Of a stretch of 64,000 bases of DNA, positions 25,563-37,195 are shown piece by piece; positions within the stretch are counted from its first letter, which is position 1, and every line of letters starts with the position of its first letter. This DNA comes from Earliella scabrosa (lineage: Eukaryota; Basidiomycota; Agaricomycetes; Polyporales; Polyporaceae): contig JABYQQ010000018.1 in the NCBI GenBank assembly GCA_022605405.1, positions 1 through 64,000 of the forward strand, given 5' to 3'. The translations under genes were made by a program, and so were the position numbers. The notes beneath the pieces were generated by a model. That model saw only the letters and a program-made list of their open reading frames with translations. It was not told where the DNA came from and searched no databases.

Positions 25563-27178
25563 TTATGCGCCCCCGCGATCAGTGCGCGGACGTGCAACAT
25601 GATTGTCCGACCACGAGCGGGACAGCAGGTCGAGCATCGATCCCGACGCCGACTGCGACGACCGATGCAAAGGGCGCGGCGACGGCGGCGACGGTGAAAG
25701 GCGGTCCGGGCTCGCTGGGGGTGGTGGAAGTCCGGATACTGACCCACCGCGGATGCGCGAGCGACTCGAGCTCCCACCGCCGTGAGAGTGGAAGAGAGAC
25801 ATGAATGGAAAGCGTTTGCGCGGTGATTCCGCGCCCTCTGTAGGGCTAGGAGGGCTCGAAGATCCAAGCGCGCTGCTCGGACTGGATGGGCTTGATGGAC
25901 TGGGCGCGGAGGAGCGGCCTGGGATACTGACCGCAGGGGGGCGCGGTGAAAGCACTGGAGAGGCCGGAAGCGGAATGTTAGCAGGACTTGGGGGCATATC
26001 GGGTGAGCGGCTCATCGATATCGCAGCCTCGTAAGATGGGACCTCCTCGAGGTACGGGATGGGCGAGGTCGATGTCGTGCGGAGCGGAATAATGGGGATA
26101 GGTATGGGAGATATCGCAGCCGACGGGCTCGGACTCCGAACGACGTCCGACGCGTCCGTCTGCCTGGCGAATACGGGGGAAACAGGAGAGACGGGAGGGG
26201 TCGGATACACTGAGCCCCCGATAGGTAGACCGTTCGCAAGTGTAGGGCCATCTTCAGCCACCGGTGTCATCACGGTGATTGGTGTCTCATCCTCCAGCTC
26301 CTCGGCACCGCTGTACCATGGGAATGAGTGACGCACACGACATGCATGTGTACGCAGAGGACATACCGGTCAATCACCACCTCGGACTCTCCCGGTTCCT
26401 TGGTGTACATAGGCAGCGTGCGTGTAGATCCCTGACTGCTACTGCGCTGGATCTGCCCGGGACGAGGACCACGGCCCCTCGCAGTGCCTGACGGACTCGC
26501 AGCGGGATTCGCGGGAGTGCTGCTGCTCGCACCATTTGATGTTGCTCCGGCGGTGGAGGGACGCACGATGCGAGTGCCTTCGAGCCCGGACCGCGTGGCA
26601 GAGGGGCGACTTACGGCGCCGACACCATTGCCTCCTGCGCTTCGCGGTCTCCTGCTGCTCGACCTTGTCTCTGGCCCCAATCCTGCTAGTTCCTCGGCTG
26701 TGATCTCTCGCGGCCTGCTACGGTTCCTGGTACTCAACAAACGTGAACTGGAGCCTGAGCTCGAGCCCGAGCCGCCTCCACTTCCGGACGCAAGTAGCTG
26801 GTCCGCGGTGAGCACTATCGCCTGGCCCGAGCGGGCACGCGCCTTGGCTGCCTGCAGCGTCCGTACCGGGAGCCCTGTCCGCAACACTTCATCTGCCGTC
26901 ACACGTTCTCGAGCGACCCGACGCGGCGAAGGGGGGCGGGCCACTGCACGGGGCGCAGGTCGTGGAGGGCGGGAGGGAGGGGGCGATCGCGTGGGTGTTC
27001 TCGACGACGATCGGGAAGACGGACCAGCTATCGTTAGACTTGGTCCAAGGAGCTCCTCGACGGTGATGACTTTGGGGGCGTTCTTACGAGCTTTCGGAAG
27101 GCGTGCTGGAGTGAGGTCCGTCCCGAGCAGTTGGTCTGCGGTCAGCTCGAGTCGAGTGACGCGCGATTGGGCGGACAT
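25563..27178 (-). CDS. Ser/Pro-rich protein, paralogue without membrane anchor (copy D)
   Basis: Two exons, 27178-26367 and 26310-25563, give 519 residues; the intron position and phase match intron 2 of the neighbour at 22272-24919. The shared core is LPMYTKEPGESEVVI, then GAEELEDETPITVM, EEVPSYEAAI, RKRFPFMSLF and SGSMLDLLSRSWS. It differs in three ways. There is no signal peptide or membrane segment. The N-terminus carries five copies of a short motif (LTADQLLG, ITVEELLG, VTADEVL, LTADQLLA, ITAEELAG at about residues 12-166). The protein ends just after the LLSR block, so the C-terminal region of the neighbour is missing. The frame is open upstream to 27397, so an earlier start is possible. 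Function unknown. Confidence 0.72.
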
Positions 27179-28019
27179 GTCGCGCGATGTGTGGGAGATG
27201 GTGGGCGGTGGGTGTGGAAGTACAGCCGGCTGTAGTACTTGAGCAGGAGTCGTGTGAGATATGACTAAGTAGCAGCAGAGAGAAGACCGAGAGTGGACCG
27301 AGAAGACAAAACGGTAAACCTGAGGCCTGAGGGGAGAGAGCAAGGACGACGGGAGCTGGGGTATATGGGGGGTATCAGGAGCAAGGGGTCGGGACAAGCG
27401 TGATAATTACTTTATGACGAGTGCTAAGCACGGGCGTTACGTTCGGCAGCGATGGAATGGGATCTTGATCAATCGAACGATCGAAGGCTTGGCGAAGCTG
27501 TGCCCCGCCAGAGTTTAACAGAGTCTAACGTCTACTTCCACTCAACGCTGCAATTGTGTAGAGGCCCTGAAGGGCTCTGAGTTATACTCAGAGAGTATCT
27601 GAGCAGCACAAGAAGACCTCACGGACTCGAAGCTCGCGTGCCTCTCAACCACAACGCAGGAATAGGCGGGGATCCGATGCCGGAGTTCCTGAAAGTTGGG
27701 TAATGCCAAGACCCGCGGTGGGCGCAGAGGGCCCGTAGCGCCACAAAGCGCGCCCTTGCAGGCCTGGTTCAAGCTGGTTCAAGTAACTGGGACGCCCCGG
27801 AAGAAAACTCCGCAGAGTAAGTTCAACGTACCGAGTTATAGCCATCCCCGTGAAAGAGCGTGGTGGGATGAGGGACCTGGGAGTCAGGACAAGAGGGGAA
27901 AGAAGCAAGAGGTTCTCGTGCAGTACTTGGATTTATATACGGCTCGGGGCCCACTTCAACTTCTCTACTCATGAAGGCTGATACTCAACAAGACTGGAGC
28001 ACGTCGACGTCAAACAACG
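27179..28019. other. intergenic region
   Basis: 5' flank of copy D and 3' flank of JIP5. No gene seen. Confidence 0.55.
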
Positions 28020-29585
28020 TCACAGATCCGCGAAGAAGGTCGCCTCCGCTTCGACCTCGTTGCGGCCCTTCTTCCGCCGCCCCGCCTGCAGAACGTCCTT
28101 CTCCTTCTTCCGTTTCCGCTTCTTGGGCTCCGGCTCCGGCTCCTCGTCGCTGCTCGAGTCCGCATTCGCCTCGGACGCCTGGTCGTTGTGCATTGCAGTG
28201 TTGGACGGACCTGCGAGCGTTTCAACGGGGTCGTCGTCGTCGTCGGAACCACTGCTGGCTGCATCATCCCCATCCCCCTCCTCATCGTCACTGTCCTCGT
28301 CGTCTCCGCCATCCTCGAAGATCTCCTGCAGGTCCGTCAACTTCAAGACCTCTTCGTGTCCGACACTCCCGACCCAGCGGCCCTCGCCATTCATGTCTAC
28401 CGCGATGCGTTCGATAGGGAACTCGCCATGATCGGCGACGACCCCAAGAAGCTTAGACGGGAAGAGCTGCACAGCGCGGAGGATTCCGTCAGACGAGCCC
28501 GTCAGGATCGTCGACTGCGCATTGGGGTACCGAGAGGGTATTGCACAGAGCGCGTCTATAGACTGCGGATGCCTAGAACACAGCATATGGGCGTGAGAGA
28601 GGATCGTCAACGGTCAAAAGGAGCGATCACATATACCCAGGTATTCGGTCGACGCAGTCGCCCCATCCGCTTTTCCGGTTGAATATGGACAGTATCCCGA
28701 GCTGGGTGCCTACTACCGTTTTCTCACCACTGTACGGGATCGTGTCAGTAGCGTACAAACCTGCAGAGAAGTTACGTACCCCTTGATGGGCAATACAGAG
28801 AGGAGCTCGTCTTCTTGGTCTTCCGACTGTGCAACGGGTTCGAGCTTCTTCGAGCGAACATCCATGACAGACAATGTTCCGTCACCGCTAGGGAAGCGGT
28901 GAGCCAAGCCGGGGCAAAAAGCGCACGGAACACACACCTCGTCGCGACCAGCTGCTTCTTGTCCTCTAACCACATGAAATCCGAGATGAAGTCAAAATGA
29001 TGTGTGTACTTCCGGACAGCGTCCTCTTTACGCGGGTCCCATAGCTAACGCAGATAGAGTCAAACTACGAGCAACAACGTAGGTCATGTTCAGCACGCAC
29101 CTTGATGACCCCGTCATCGTCCCCAGAAGCCACCAAGTGTGGCAGGACCCGCTTCATCCGGTTGATGGGTGCACTTGCAAACACTAACCACGTCGGCGAC
29201 GACGAACACACAACCACAACCTGCAGAGATCGAACTTACTCGTGTGCGGCAGCGCGGGTCTCCGCGACCTCTCCCGTCCCTATGTCTATCGTGCTTCAAC
29301 GCACTCAGTCTCTCTCTCTCGCGCGCGCGCATTGTTGAACCGGTATTGAACTCACTAGATAACTTTTGCCTTTCCTCCAGCCCACGCCTGTGCCCCGTCC
29401 TCGCTCATCGCGAGCGTCCTGCACGACCGTTTCGACGGCCGCGCGGAAAACTTCTCGTCATGGTTCCCCTGCTCGTCGTAGCTGAAAGCCTTTACGTATC
29501 CAGTGAGAAGTCCAGTCAAGACTAGAGGTCGGCTTGGATGGAACGCGAGGTCAAAAATCTGCGCGCCGACTTGTATGTCAGGCAT
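28020..29585 (-). CDS. JIP5: WD-repeat protein Jip5 (WDR55-like)
   Basis: Seven exons, 29585-29356, 29293-29240, 29173-29101, 29044-28938, 28887-28780, 28729-28637 and 28572-28020, all in phase, give 405 residues. The start MPDIQVGAQIFDLAFHPS and the end FFADL match the fungal Jip5 pattern. WD-repeat blocks include SGDDDGVIKLWDPR, HHFDFISDF, SGDGTLSVMDVRS and GSSDGILRAVQ. An acidic stretch and a basic KKRKRKKEK (probable nucleolar signal) precede the C-terminus. Jip5/WDR55 proteins are nucleolar and linked to ribosome biogenesis. Confidence 0.93.
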
Positions 29586-29828
29586 GGCAATGAGTCCGAC
29601 AAACTCTAGGACAAGAGCAGACAAGAGTGACTGATGTCACGGAGCGCCCATGGGGTACTTGACATCCATTGTGACTGGCTGGATATCACTGCGCCCGAGT
29701 CCTCCAAACGCAGGCGTGCTCACGATGCGAATTCTGAATCATCGTCAATGCGAACATTGCAGTAAAACCCTGGGCGAGTAAGGATGGAATGTGCCCTATC
29801 AATCGTGCACTGAAGTCAAAAAACAAAA

Positions 29829-29929
29829 GGGCCCAACCGGGAATTGAACCCGGGACCCCGCGCATTCTCCTTCGTCATCGAAAGGGGAGAACTCCCGAAG
29901 CGCGTATCATACTACTAGACCATTGGGCC
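29829..29929 (-). tRNA. tRNA-Pro (anticodon CGG) with intron
   Basis: The minus strand begins GGCCCAATGGTCTAGTAG and ends with the T arm GGGTTCAATTCCC and acceptor TTGGGCC, which pairs with the 5' GGCCCAA. The anticodon loop reads TTCGGG with CGG at positions 34-36. A 29-base intron follows position 37, as is usual for eukaryotic nuclear tRNA introns. Mature length is 72 bases including the discriminator C. It lies between JIP5 and IRE1. Confidence 0.9.
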
Positions 29930-30099
29930 GTCGTGTCAAATTCCCTAACAACGAGTTGTATCAAGATGAGCTACGCCTGCGGACACTTGGGTTCAGTCGT
30001 GGCCGTGCGTAGCGTACTTATTGCTTCCGCTAACTGTTCTTCCACCACTTTCCCCGGATCCACCATCGTCCCCGGACTGCTGCCCTCTACTCGCATGGC

Positions 30100-33000
30100 A
30101 TGAAACCGCTATCCGCATTATCCGCTCTCGTTGTCACCGCTGGGCTATGTCTCGCTGAAGTTCTCTCACTCCGGTCCAGCCCCGGCAAAGCCCTCTCGCC
30201 TCACGTCAATGTTGTCAAGGATGGGCCTCCGTTCGGAGCGGGGAACGAGGACTTGGAGCTTGTGGATATTGTGCTCGTAGCCTCGGTTGATGGCAAGCTT
30301 CATGCGCTCAACAGGACATCCGGAGCCCCGCTATGGTCCATGGCATCGTCTGGTACGGCTCCTGCTGCCTTTGGACCCCTTGTCCGCACCGAACATCCCG
30401 AGGTCGACCCTGACTTGACCGACGACGACGATGCAAGCAGGGAAGTCTATGTAATAGAACCCCAGTCTGGCGACATATATGTCATGTCCTCGCCCGACAG
30501 CCCACTCCAGCGTCTTCCCTTCTCCATGTCTCAACTCGTTGACATGTCTCCTTGGACTTTCGCTGGTGACGACGGGAGAAGGGTCTTCGTGGGCAGCAAG
30601 GAGAGTTCCCTCCTCCTGATCGAACTCGAGACAGGCAAGATCAAGGCTACCGTGGATCCCAAGTGTCCATGGCAGCCATTCGAAGACCTGTCCGAACACT
30701 CGCAGGACATAGATCTTGACGAACTCGAAGGCTCCAAGCCTACACGAGATGCTGTCAAACCGAGGGAGGTATTCATTGGACGCACAGGTAAATACCCAGG
30801 TCAGTCACTACGGCGTGGCCGCTCACGCCCCCCAGATTACCACATAGCCATTCATACACAATCTTCCAAGTCTTCCGGCGGTCGATCCCACGTCCAGAGA
30901 CTATCGTTCTCCACATACGGTCCCAATAATCAGGACCATGTACTCCAGTCTATCTATCACCGCACCGCCGACAACACATACATACAGTCTCTTCCCACCG
31001 GGAAGATAATCTCGTTCAAGACCGCAGCAGCCGAGTCTCCCGAGTCCGCTACAAACGCTGATCTAATGTGGATGCAGACGTTCTCTAATCCTGTGTAGGT
31101 GCTTTATCAATTGCCAGCTCCTTCAGAGCTAACCATATAACAGCGTTGCCACCTTCGACGTCCTCCAGTCTCCGAAACGAGACAACCCATTCGTCCTCCT
31201 GCAACCCCAACCGCGCTTGCAGGAAATCCTCTCCGCAGATGACCTCACCTCTGCGGCCAAGAACAAGCGGTTGCCTAACATCGATTCTGCATACGTTGGA
31301 CTCATTGAAGAGAGTGGGTCTTTGTATGCGATGAGTCCAGACCGCTTCCCATTCGTTGTCTTCCGCGACTCTGCTGACGTGAACGACGCCGGACATTGGC
31401 GGTCCATTGATCCTCCTCCCGGATCATCCCCCGACTCCAGCGACAAGGATTACCCACCTGATGTCGAAAGTATCTCTCGAATTGCCAAGGCGCGCAGGCT
31501 ACGGGAAATGTGCAAGAACGGCGCCTCCGACATTCGGTGCTTGACAGGAGTAAGGAAACTCGGCTCAGACAGCCAGTCCAGGCTGAGTCGTCTCCTCGAC
31601 GGTGCGCCCTCCGTGCTCCCACCCCCATCTCCTCTTCCACACCGTAACTCCAACGAGGTGGAAGTGCGCGATGAGCCACCTGTACCGGATTCCCATGCTC
31701 CAGATACCGACAATACCCCCGTCAAGCCACCTCCCCCATGGGGTAACTCCTCGGAAATTCCTGGCCTGGAGGATAAGCCAGTCGCGCGACTCGTGGGAAT
31801 GAGCGGTTCCACGCAGGCTTTCTCCGCGTTCGCACTTTGTGCGATTGTATTGCTCGTGTGGATGTCCGTCCGGAAGTTTTTGTCGTCTAGCCTTCCTCCA
31901 CAGGTCAAGGTGTCCGTCCCGACGCCACCCCCGGAGGTCCGCGAAGAGAATACTAAGCCCGTGGGGGAGCAGCCCGCGTCAGAGTCCAAGGAAGAGGTCG
32001 CAAATGGCCATGCTGATCCCTCCGTAGAGGATGTCGCTACCCCTCCTGCTGAACTTCCAACAGCGAAGAGAGTCTTGTTCGCACCGGCGGCGCTCGAGCC
32101 CGTCGCAGAAGCTGTCAATGACGCGGCCGAGGGCGACGACTCCGACAAGGAGGGGGACGCAGATACGCCGGGCAAACGGAAGGGAATCCGACGGAAGCGG
32201 GGCAAGAAGAAGAAAGGCCCAGTCGCCATTGCTCTCCCGGCGGACGAGGTTGAGGGGATTGTCGTTGCGGACCCTACACCAAATGGCGTGCAGGAGACAC
32301 CGAAGAATCCTGTGCCGTCCATTGTTCTTGCACCTTCGACCCCTGCTGCACCAGTCGTTCCGACCCTGATCGTCTCGGACCAGGTTCTCGGTACGTTAGG
32401 TGCTCGTTTTTCTTTTTGGCATCGCGCTCACTCGCTTGTGCATATAGGCATGGGTTCACACGGAACAGTAGTATTCAAAGGCTCACTGCAGGGACGCGCG
32501 GTGGCCGTCAAGCGAATGCTCGCAGACTTCGTCACGCTCGCCTCACGCGAAGTCAACATCCTCCAGGAGTCAGACGACCACCCGAATGTCATCCGGTACT
32601 ACTACCAGGAGGCACACGCCAACTTCCTCTACATCGCGCTCGAGCTATGTCCCGCGTCGCTGGCAGACATCATCGAGCGCCCGGACCAGTTCCGCGACGT
32701 CGTCGTCGCCTTCGAGCCCAAGCGCGCCCTGCGGCAGATCACCGCCGGCCTGCGCCACCTCCATGCGCTCAAAATCGTTCACCGCGATATCAAGCCTCAG
32801 AACATCCTCATTTCGGACGCGAAGAAGGGGGTGGGCGAGAACGCGGGCCACCGGATGCTCATTTCGGACTTCGGGCTCTGCAAGAAGCTGGAGTACGACC
32901 AGACGAGCTTCCTCCCGACCGCGCACGGCTCGATGGGCGCGGGCACGGTTGGCTGGCGTGCCCCGGAGATTCTGAGGGGCGAAGTGAAGTTGGACGACGC

Positions 33001-33862
33001 TGGTGACGAGTCACAATCGTCGAGGGGGAGTGTTGGTACGGGCTCGGGCACCCCGGGCACGCCGTCAGGGAAGCCGACGCGGCTGACGAAGTCGGTGGAC
33101 ATCTTCGCTCTGGGGTGCTTGTATTACTATGTGCTCACGAACGGGCTGCATCCGTTCGGAGATCGGTTTGAGCGGGAGTTCAACATCCGGAGGAACGCGA
33201 AGAGCTTGGACGGGCTGGAGCGGTTCGGGGAGGAGGGCTTGGAGGGGGTTGATCTGATCACGAAGATGTTGAGTCCGGAGGCGTATGACAGGTGCGTTGC
33301 TCGTTCGCACAAGCCCATGTCTTGGACGCTGACTGTTACTGGGACTAGGCCGGACACGAGTACATGCTTACTCCACCCGTACTTCTGGGATCCGGGCAAG
33401 AGGTTGACGTTCCTGCAAGATGCGTCTGACCGGTTTGAGATCATGTGTCGGGATCCGAAGGACGCGAACCTGCTCGCGCTCGAGAAAGGCGCGTACGAGG
33501 TCGTCGGTGCAGACTGGCACTCGCGGCTCGACAAGCTGTTCATCGAAAATCTGGGCAAGTTCCGGAAGTACGATGGGAAGTCCGTTCAAGACCTTCTGCG
33601 TGCTTTGCGGAATAAGGTGCGTTGCTTAATGGGTTTGGGTGTGTTGCGTGGACAAGGCTGACGTAGAGTGCCGTTGTAGAAACACCATTACCAGGACCTC
33701 CCGGACAATGTCAAGCGGCTGCTTGGATCAATGCCTGAAGGCTTCCTTGCCTACTTCACCCGTCGCTTCCCCAGACTCTTCCTTCACGTCCATGGCGTCA
33801 TCTCCAACTCTACACTGCACACCGAGTCGATGTTCCGCACGTACTACGAGCTCAAGGACTAG
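30100..33862 (+). CDS. IRE1: unfolded-protein-response kinase/endoribonuclease IRE1
   Basis: ER membrane sensor that, when activated, splices HAC1/XBP1-type mRNA. Five exons, 30100-31094, 31144-32390, 32448-33291, 33349-33616 and 33680-33862, give 1178 residues. N-terminal signal peptide (LSALVVTAGLCLAEV); lumenal sensor domain with the LVASVDGKLHALNRTSGAPLW beta-propeller-like start; membrane span near residue 560 (FSAFALCAIVLLVWMSV); acidic/basic linker. The kinase domain starts at VLGMGSHGTVVFKG, with the ATP Lys in VAVKRML, catalytic HRDIKPQN and DFG in LISDFGL. A KEN RNase domain closes the protein: DLLRALRNK joined to KHHYQDLP keeps the Arg-Asn and His residues needed for RNA cleavage, followed by GFLAYFTRRFP. 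Confidence 0.96.
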
Positions 33863-34502
33863 AGCTAGAGCTGCAATCGAGCCTCTCTATCGCCTGTATC
33901 CGGCCCTTTCCCCGTCATCGTCTCCGTCGTCCCGTACTCGCGTCTCTGTTCCCATCGCATCTCCCTATTCCCCCTCTTCCCATATCGTCGCATGTGCTTC
34001 GTGTCCGCCCACACATAATTATCCGCAACCATTCCGCATCTAGGTAGCTTGTTTATTCGTCATACTGCTAAGTACTGTATCTGTATCGCATCGCTGTGCT
34101 GTTATTGGAACCTGCAGAAGTTTACCATCATGCATGTACCTGGTACTCCCATCGGATTGTGTCGGTCGTATGGAATGTAGATAGTTTGGATAGTGTCAAG
34201 TTTAAACCAAAGCAACGACACAAGCAGCTGAGCTTACGTAACCCCCAAACGTGTAAGTAGTGCGTATCTCCCTCTTTTCTGACCATCATCTAGGTTCTTA
34301 GGAACTCAGTGACTCCCATCCTCTGATGACATTTACTGCGAACTTCTGCACGCGGTCTGTAGCCAGGAAGTCGAGGTTGGTGTCGGCAAACGGCAGTCAC
34401 TAGTCAAGACTGGAAACGGCGCTCGGGACGGATCATGGCCTCCGTCACTCCGTCCGCGTCAAGCAGCGACGAGACGTCGGTGTCGGTCATTCTCATACCA
34501 CC
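33863..34502. other. intergenic region
   Basis: 3' flank of IRE1 and promoter of the aldehyde dehydrogenase gene. No gene seen. Confidence 0.6.
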
Positions 34503-36582
34503 ATGATCTCACGGCGCGCACTCTCTTCTCTGCGACGCGCCCCGCTCGCTCGCGGTCTCTCATCACGCGCTTCTGCGGTCCTCTCCGCCTTGGACCTCAG
34601 CACGGAGAACGAGCTTCATGGTGTGTACGATGGCGAGTGGACTGGGTCTGGCGAGATCTTCGAGAGCGTGTGCCCAACGACGGGCGAGGTGCTCGCTCGT
34701 GTCAAGTCGGTGAGTGTGTCATGGGCAGATAGCTTGGGGTGCGCAGGTCTCATCTAGACGCAGGCCACACCGGCCGAGTTGCAACGCGCATTGGAGCGGA
34801 CGAGAGAAGCGTACAAGACCTTCAGGCTCGTTCCTGCACCCAAGCGTGGCGAAATATTACGGCAAATACGAGAGGCACTGGCAGCGAAGGTGTGGACACT
34901 CCCGTGGGGGTCGCGCGAGCTTCGTGACTGAGTGTATGCACACAAATTCAGCGAGATGACCTCGGGGCGTTGATCTCGCTTGAGATGGGCAAGATTCGCA
35001 CCGAGGGAGAGGGCGAAGTACAAGAGTTTGTGGACATCGTAAGTCCTGCACACGCGTCCCAGAAACGAACTCTGAACAAGGCAAAAGGCCGACTACGCTG
35101 TTGGATTGTCCCGCATGATGAACGGCCGGGTCGTCGCCTCTGAGCGACCTGGTCACAGTATTCTCGAAGGTGCATGCAGTTTGCCTACCACACATGCATA
35201 GATGCCAGCAGCTAACATCCAGACAGTACCAAACCCTCTCGGAGTGGTCGCAGTGCTTTCTGCATTCAACTTTCCGGTGGCGGTGTACGGGTGGAACCTA
35301 GCGTTGTCCCTGGCCGCGGGTAACGCGACCTTGTGGAAGCCTGCACCGAGCACGCCGCTCTGCTCTATTGCCGTGACTAAGATCGTCTCTGGCGTATTGG
35401 AAAGGAACGGAATTCCCGGCGCGGTCGCTGGTCTGGTCACCGGTGGCAGGGATGTCGGTGAAGCAGTTGTCGAGAGCTCAGACGTCGATATGGTTTCCTT
35501 CACAGGAAGTGAGGCAGTAGGTCGCCAAGTCGGCAAAGTTGTGCAGTCGCGTTTCGGCAAGGTGCTCCTCGAGCTCGGTGGTAACAATGGTGGGTGCACA
35601 TGGAGATCGTCACTAGTCCCCTGCAAACTCACACTGTCGCTCTTATGACACCTAGCTGCCATTGTCATGCCTGACGCAGACCTCGACATGGCCGTCCCTG
35701 CCGTGTTCTTCGGTGCGGTCGGGACTGCGGGGCAACGTTGCACCTCCACCCGCAGACTCTATCTTCACTCCTCCGTTGTCCAGGCCTTCCTTTCGCGCCT
35801 TGACTCTTTCTATCAGTCTGTTCGTCCCGGCGACCCGCTGGACCGCTCCACGATCCTCGGGCCTTTGCACTCGCGCGCAGCCATGAACTTGTACCACGAC
35901 GCGGTCGACCACCTGCTCAAGACCGGGGCCGAGATCCTTACAGGCGGCGCACCATACAAGGACCTCTCTGCCCCGCTTAACGGAGGCAACTTCGTGATGC
36001 CGACCATCGCGATCCCGCAAGAGGTCAACGTGAAGGACCGGGTGTGGAGCACGGAGACGTTCGCGCCCATCCTCAATGTTGGTGTCTTCGACGAACTCGA
36101 GCAGGCGATCGAGTGGAACAACGGCGTCCCGCAGGTACGCCGTGTCTCTGGAGAACATTGAATAGCGGGGCTAAACTTGTCTTGACACAGGGCCTGAGCA
36201 GCAGCATCTGGACGCGCGACATTCGCAATGTCGGCAAGTGGATCGGTCCTGCCGGTTCGGACGCAGGCATCGTCAATGTGAGCGTCTCGCACCGCACCCC
36301 AATCCTAACCTTCACACTTGCTCACCCTCGCGCAGGTCAATGTCGGCACCAGCGGCGCGGAGATCGGCGCAGCATTCGGCGGGAACAAGGTACGTACACG
36401 CAATAGCCCACGGCTCTCCTCCGATCTTCCTTGCTCATGCGCACGACCCGCAGAGCACTGGCTGGGGCCGCGAGTCCGGGGGCGACGCATGGAAGCAGTA
36501 CGTGCGTTGGAGCGCGTGCACGCTCAACTTCTCGGATGAGGCGCCCCTCGCGCAGGGCGTGCAATTCTCGAGCACTGCATAG
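34503..36582 (+). CDS. ALDH7-family aldehyde dehydrogenase (antiquitin-like)
   Basis: Nine exons, 34503-34709, 34758-34889, 34952-35038, 35088-35169, 35227-35589, 35656-36134, 36191-36277, 36336-36389 and 36454-36582, give 539 residues. The sequence follows animal ALDH7A1 (alpha-aminoadipic semialdehyde dehydrogenase) closely: [47 protein letters not shown], catalytic Glu in LLELGGNN, catalytic Cys in [33 protein letters not shown] and the C-terminal SGGDAWKQY. The Arg/Ser-rich N-terminus ([20 protein letters not shown]) looks like a mitochondrial presequence. Likely role: NAD-dependent oxidation of a semialdehyde in lysine breakdown or aldehyde detoxification; the substrate is inferred. Confidence 0.93.
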
Positions 36583-37195
36583 GCTTCCTTGTGCACGCCA
36601 CATTCCCGATTCTTCACAGATCGGACCGGGTCGAGCTTCCTATAGCTAGCAGCATTGTCCCTGCGCTACTCACCACTGTGAGCGGCTCGACACGGGGATG
36701 CACTTGGGGTCAGAACACGGACCTGGAACATCATTGTACCATAGCAGCATTGTACCTTGCATACGCCCATGCCATGATACTCAGCGATGAAGCCTGAGGA
36801 GCTGCGGACCTTTATATTGTCGAAGATCGTGGACTTCTTTCGATACATACCGTTGGCGAACGCCACACCTAGCGAAATACATCGGGCTGTGCACACTCCA
36901 GAATATGACAGCATACGAAGCGCACGACCGCGAGCCAATGTGCATTACTTGACCGTACCACGGCGATGGTCGTAATAGAACATGCGTTACAATATGAGAT
37001 ACAAATGTGCGGTAGGTGGATCGTTGGTGGGGATGCAGCAGATTCCAGTCAATGACAGCGATGGAGAGGAGAGGCAAGACGATGGCAAGAGAGGCGGGAG
37101 GCAAGAGAGACAAGACGCAAGAGAGGCAAGCGATGACAGCAGGGTATGCGACGCAAGCGATACCGACATATGTACATAAACATAGAGCTCGAGTT
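36583..37195. other. convergent intergenic region with purine-rich repeat
   Basis: 3' flanks of ALDH7-like (+) and SET1 (-). 37060-37135 is an imperfect gcaagagaggc-type repeat. No gene seen. Confidence 0.6.

Noticed and set aside
28188..28682. Plus-strand 164-codon frame opposite JIP5
   Set aside because: Antisense shadow of the acidic JIP5 C-terminal exon.
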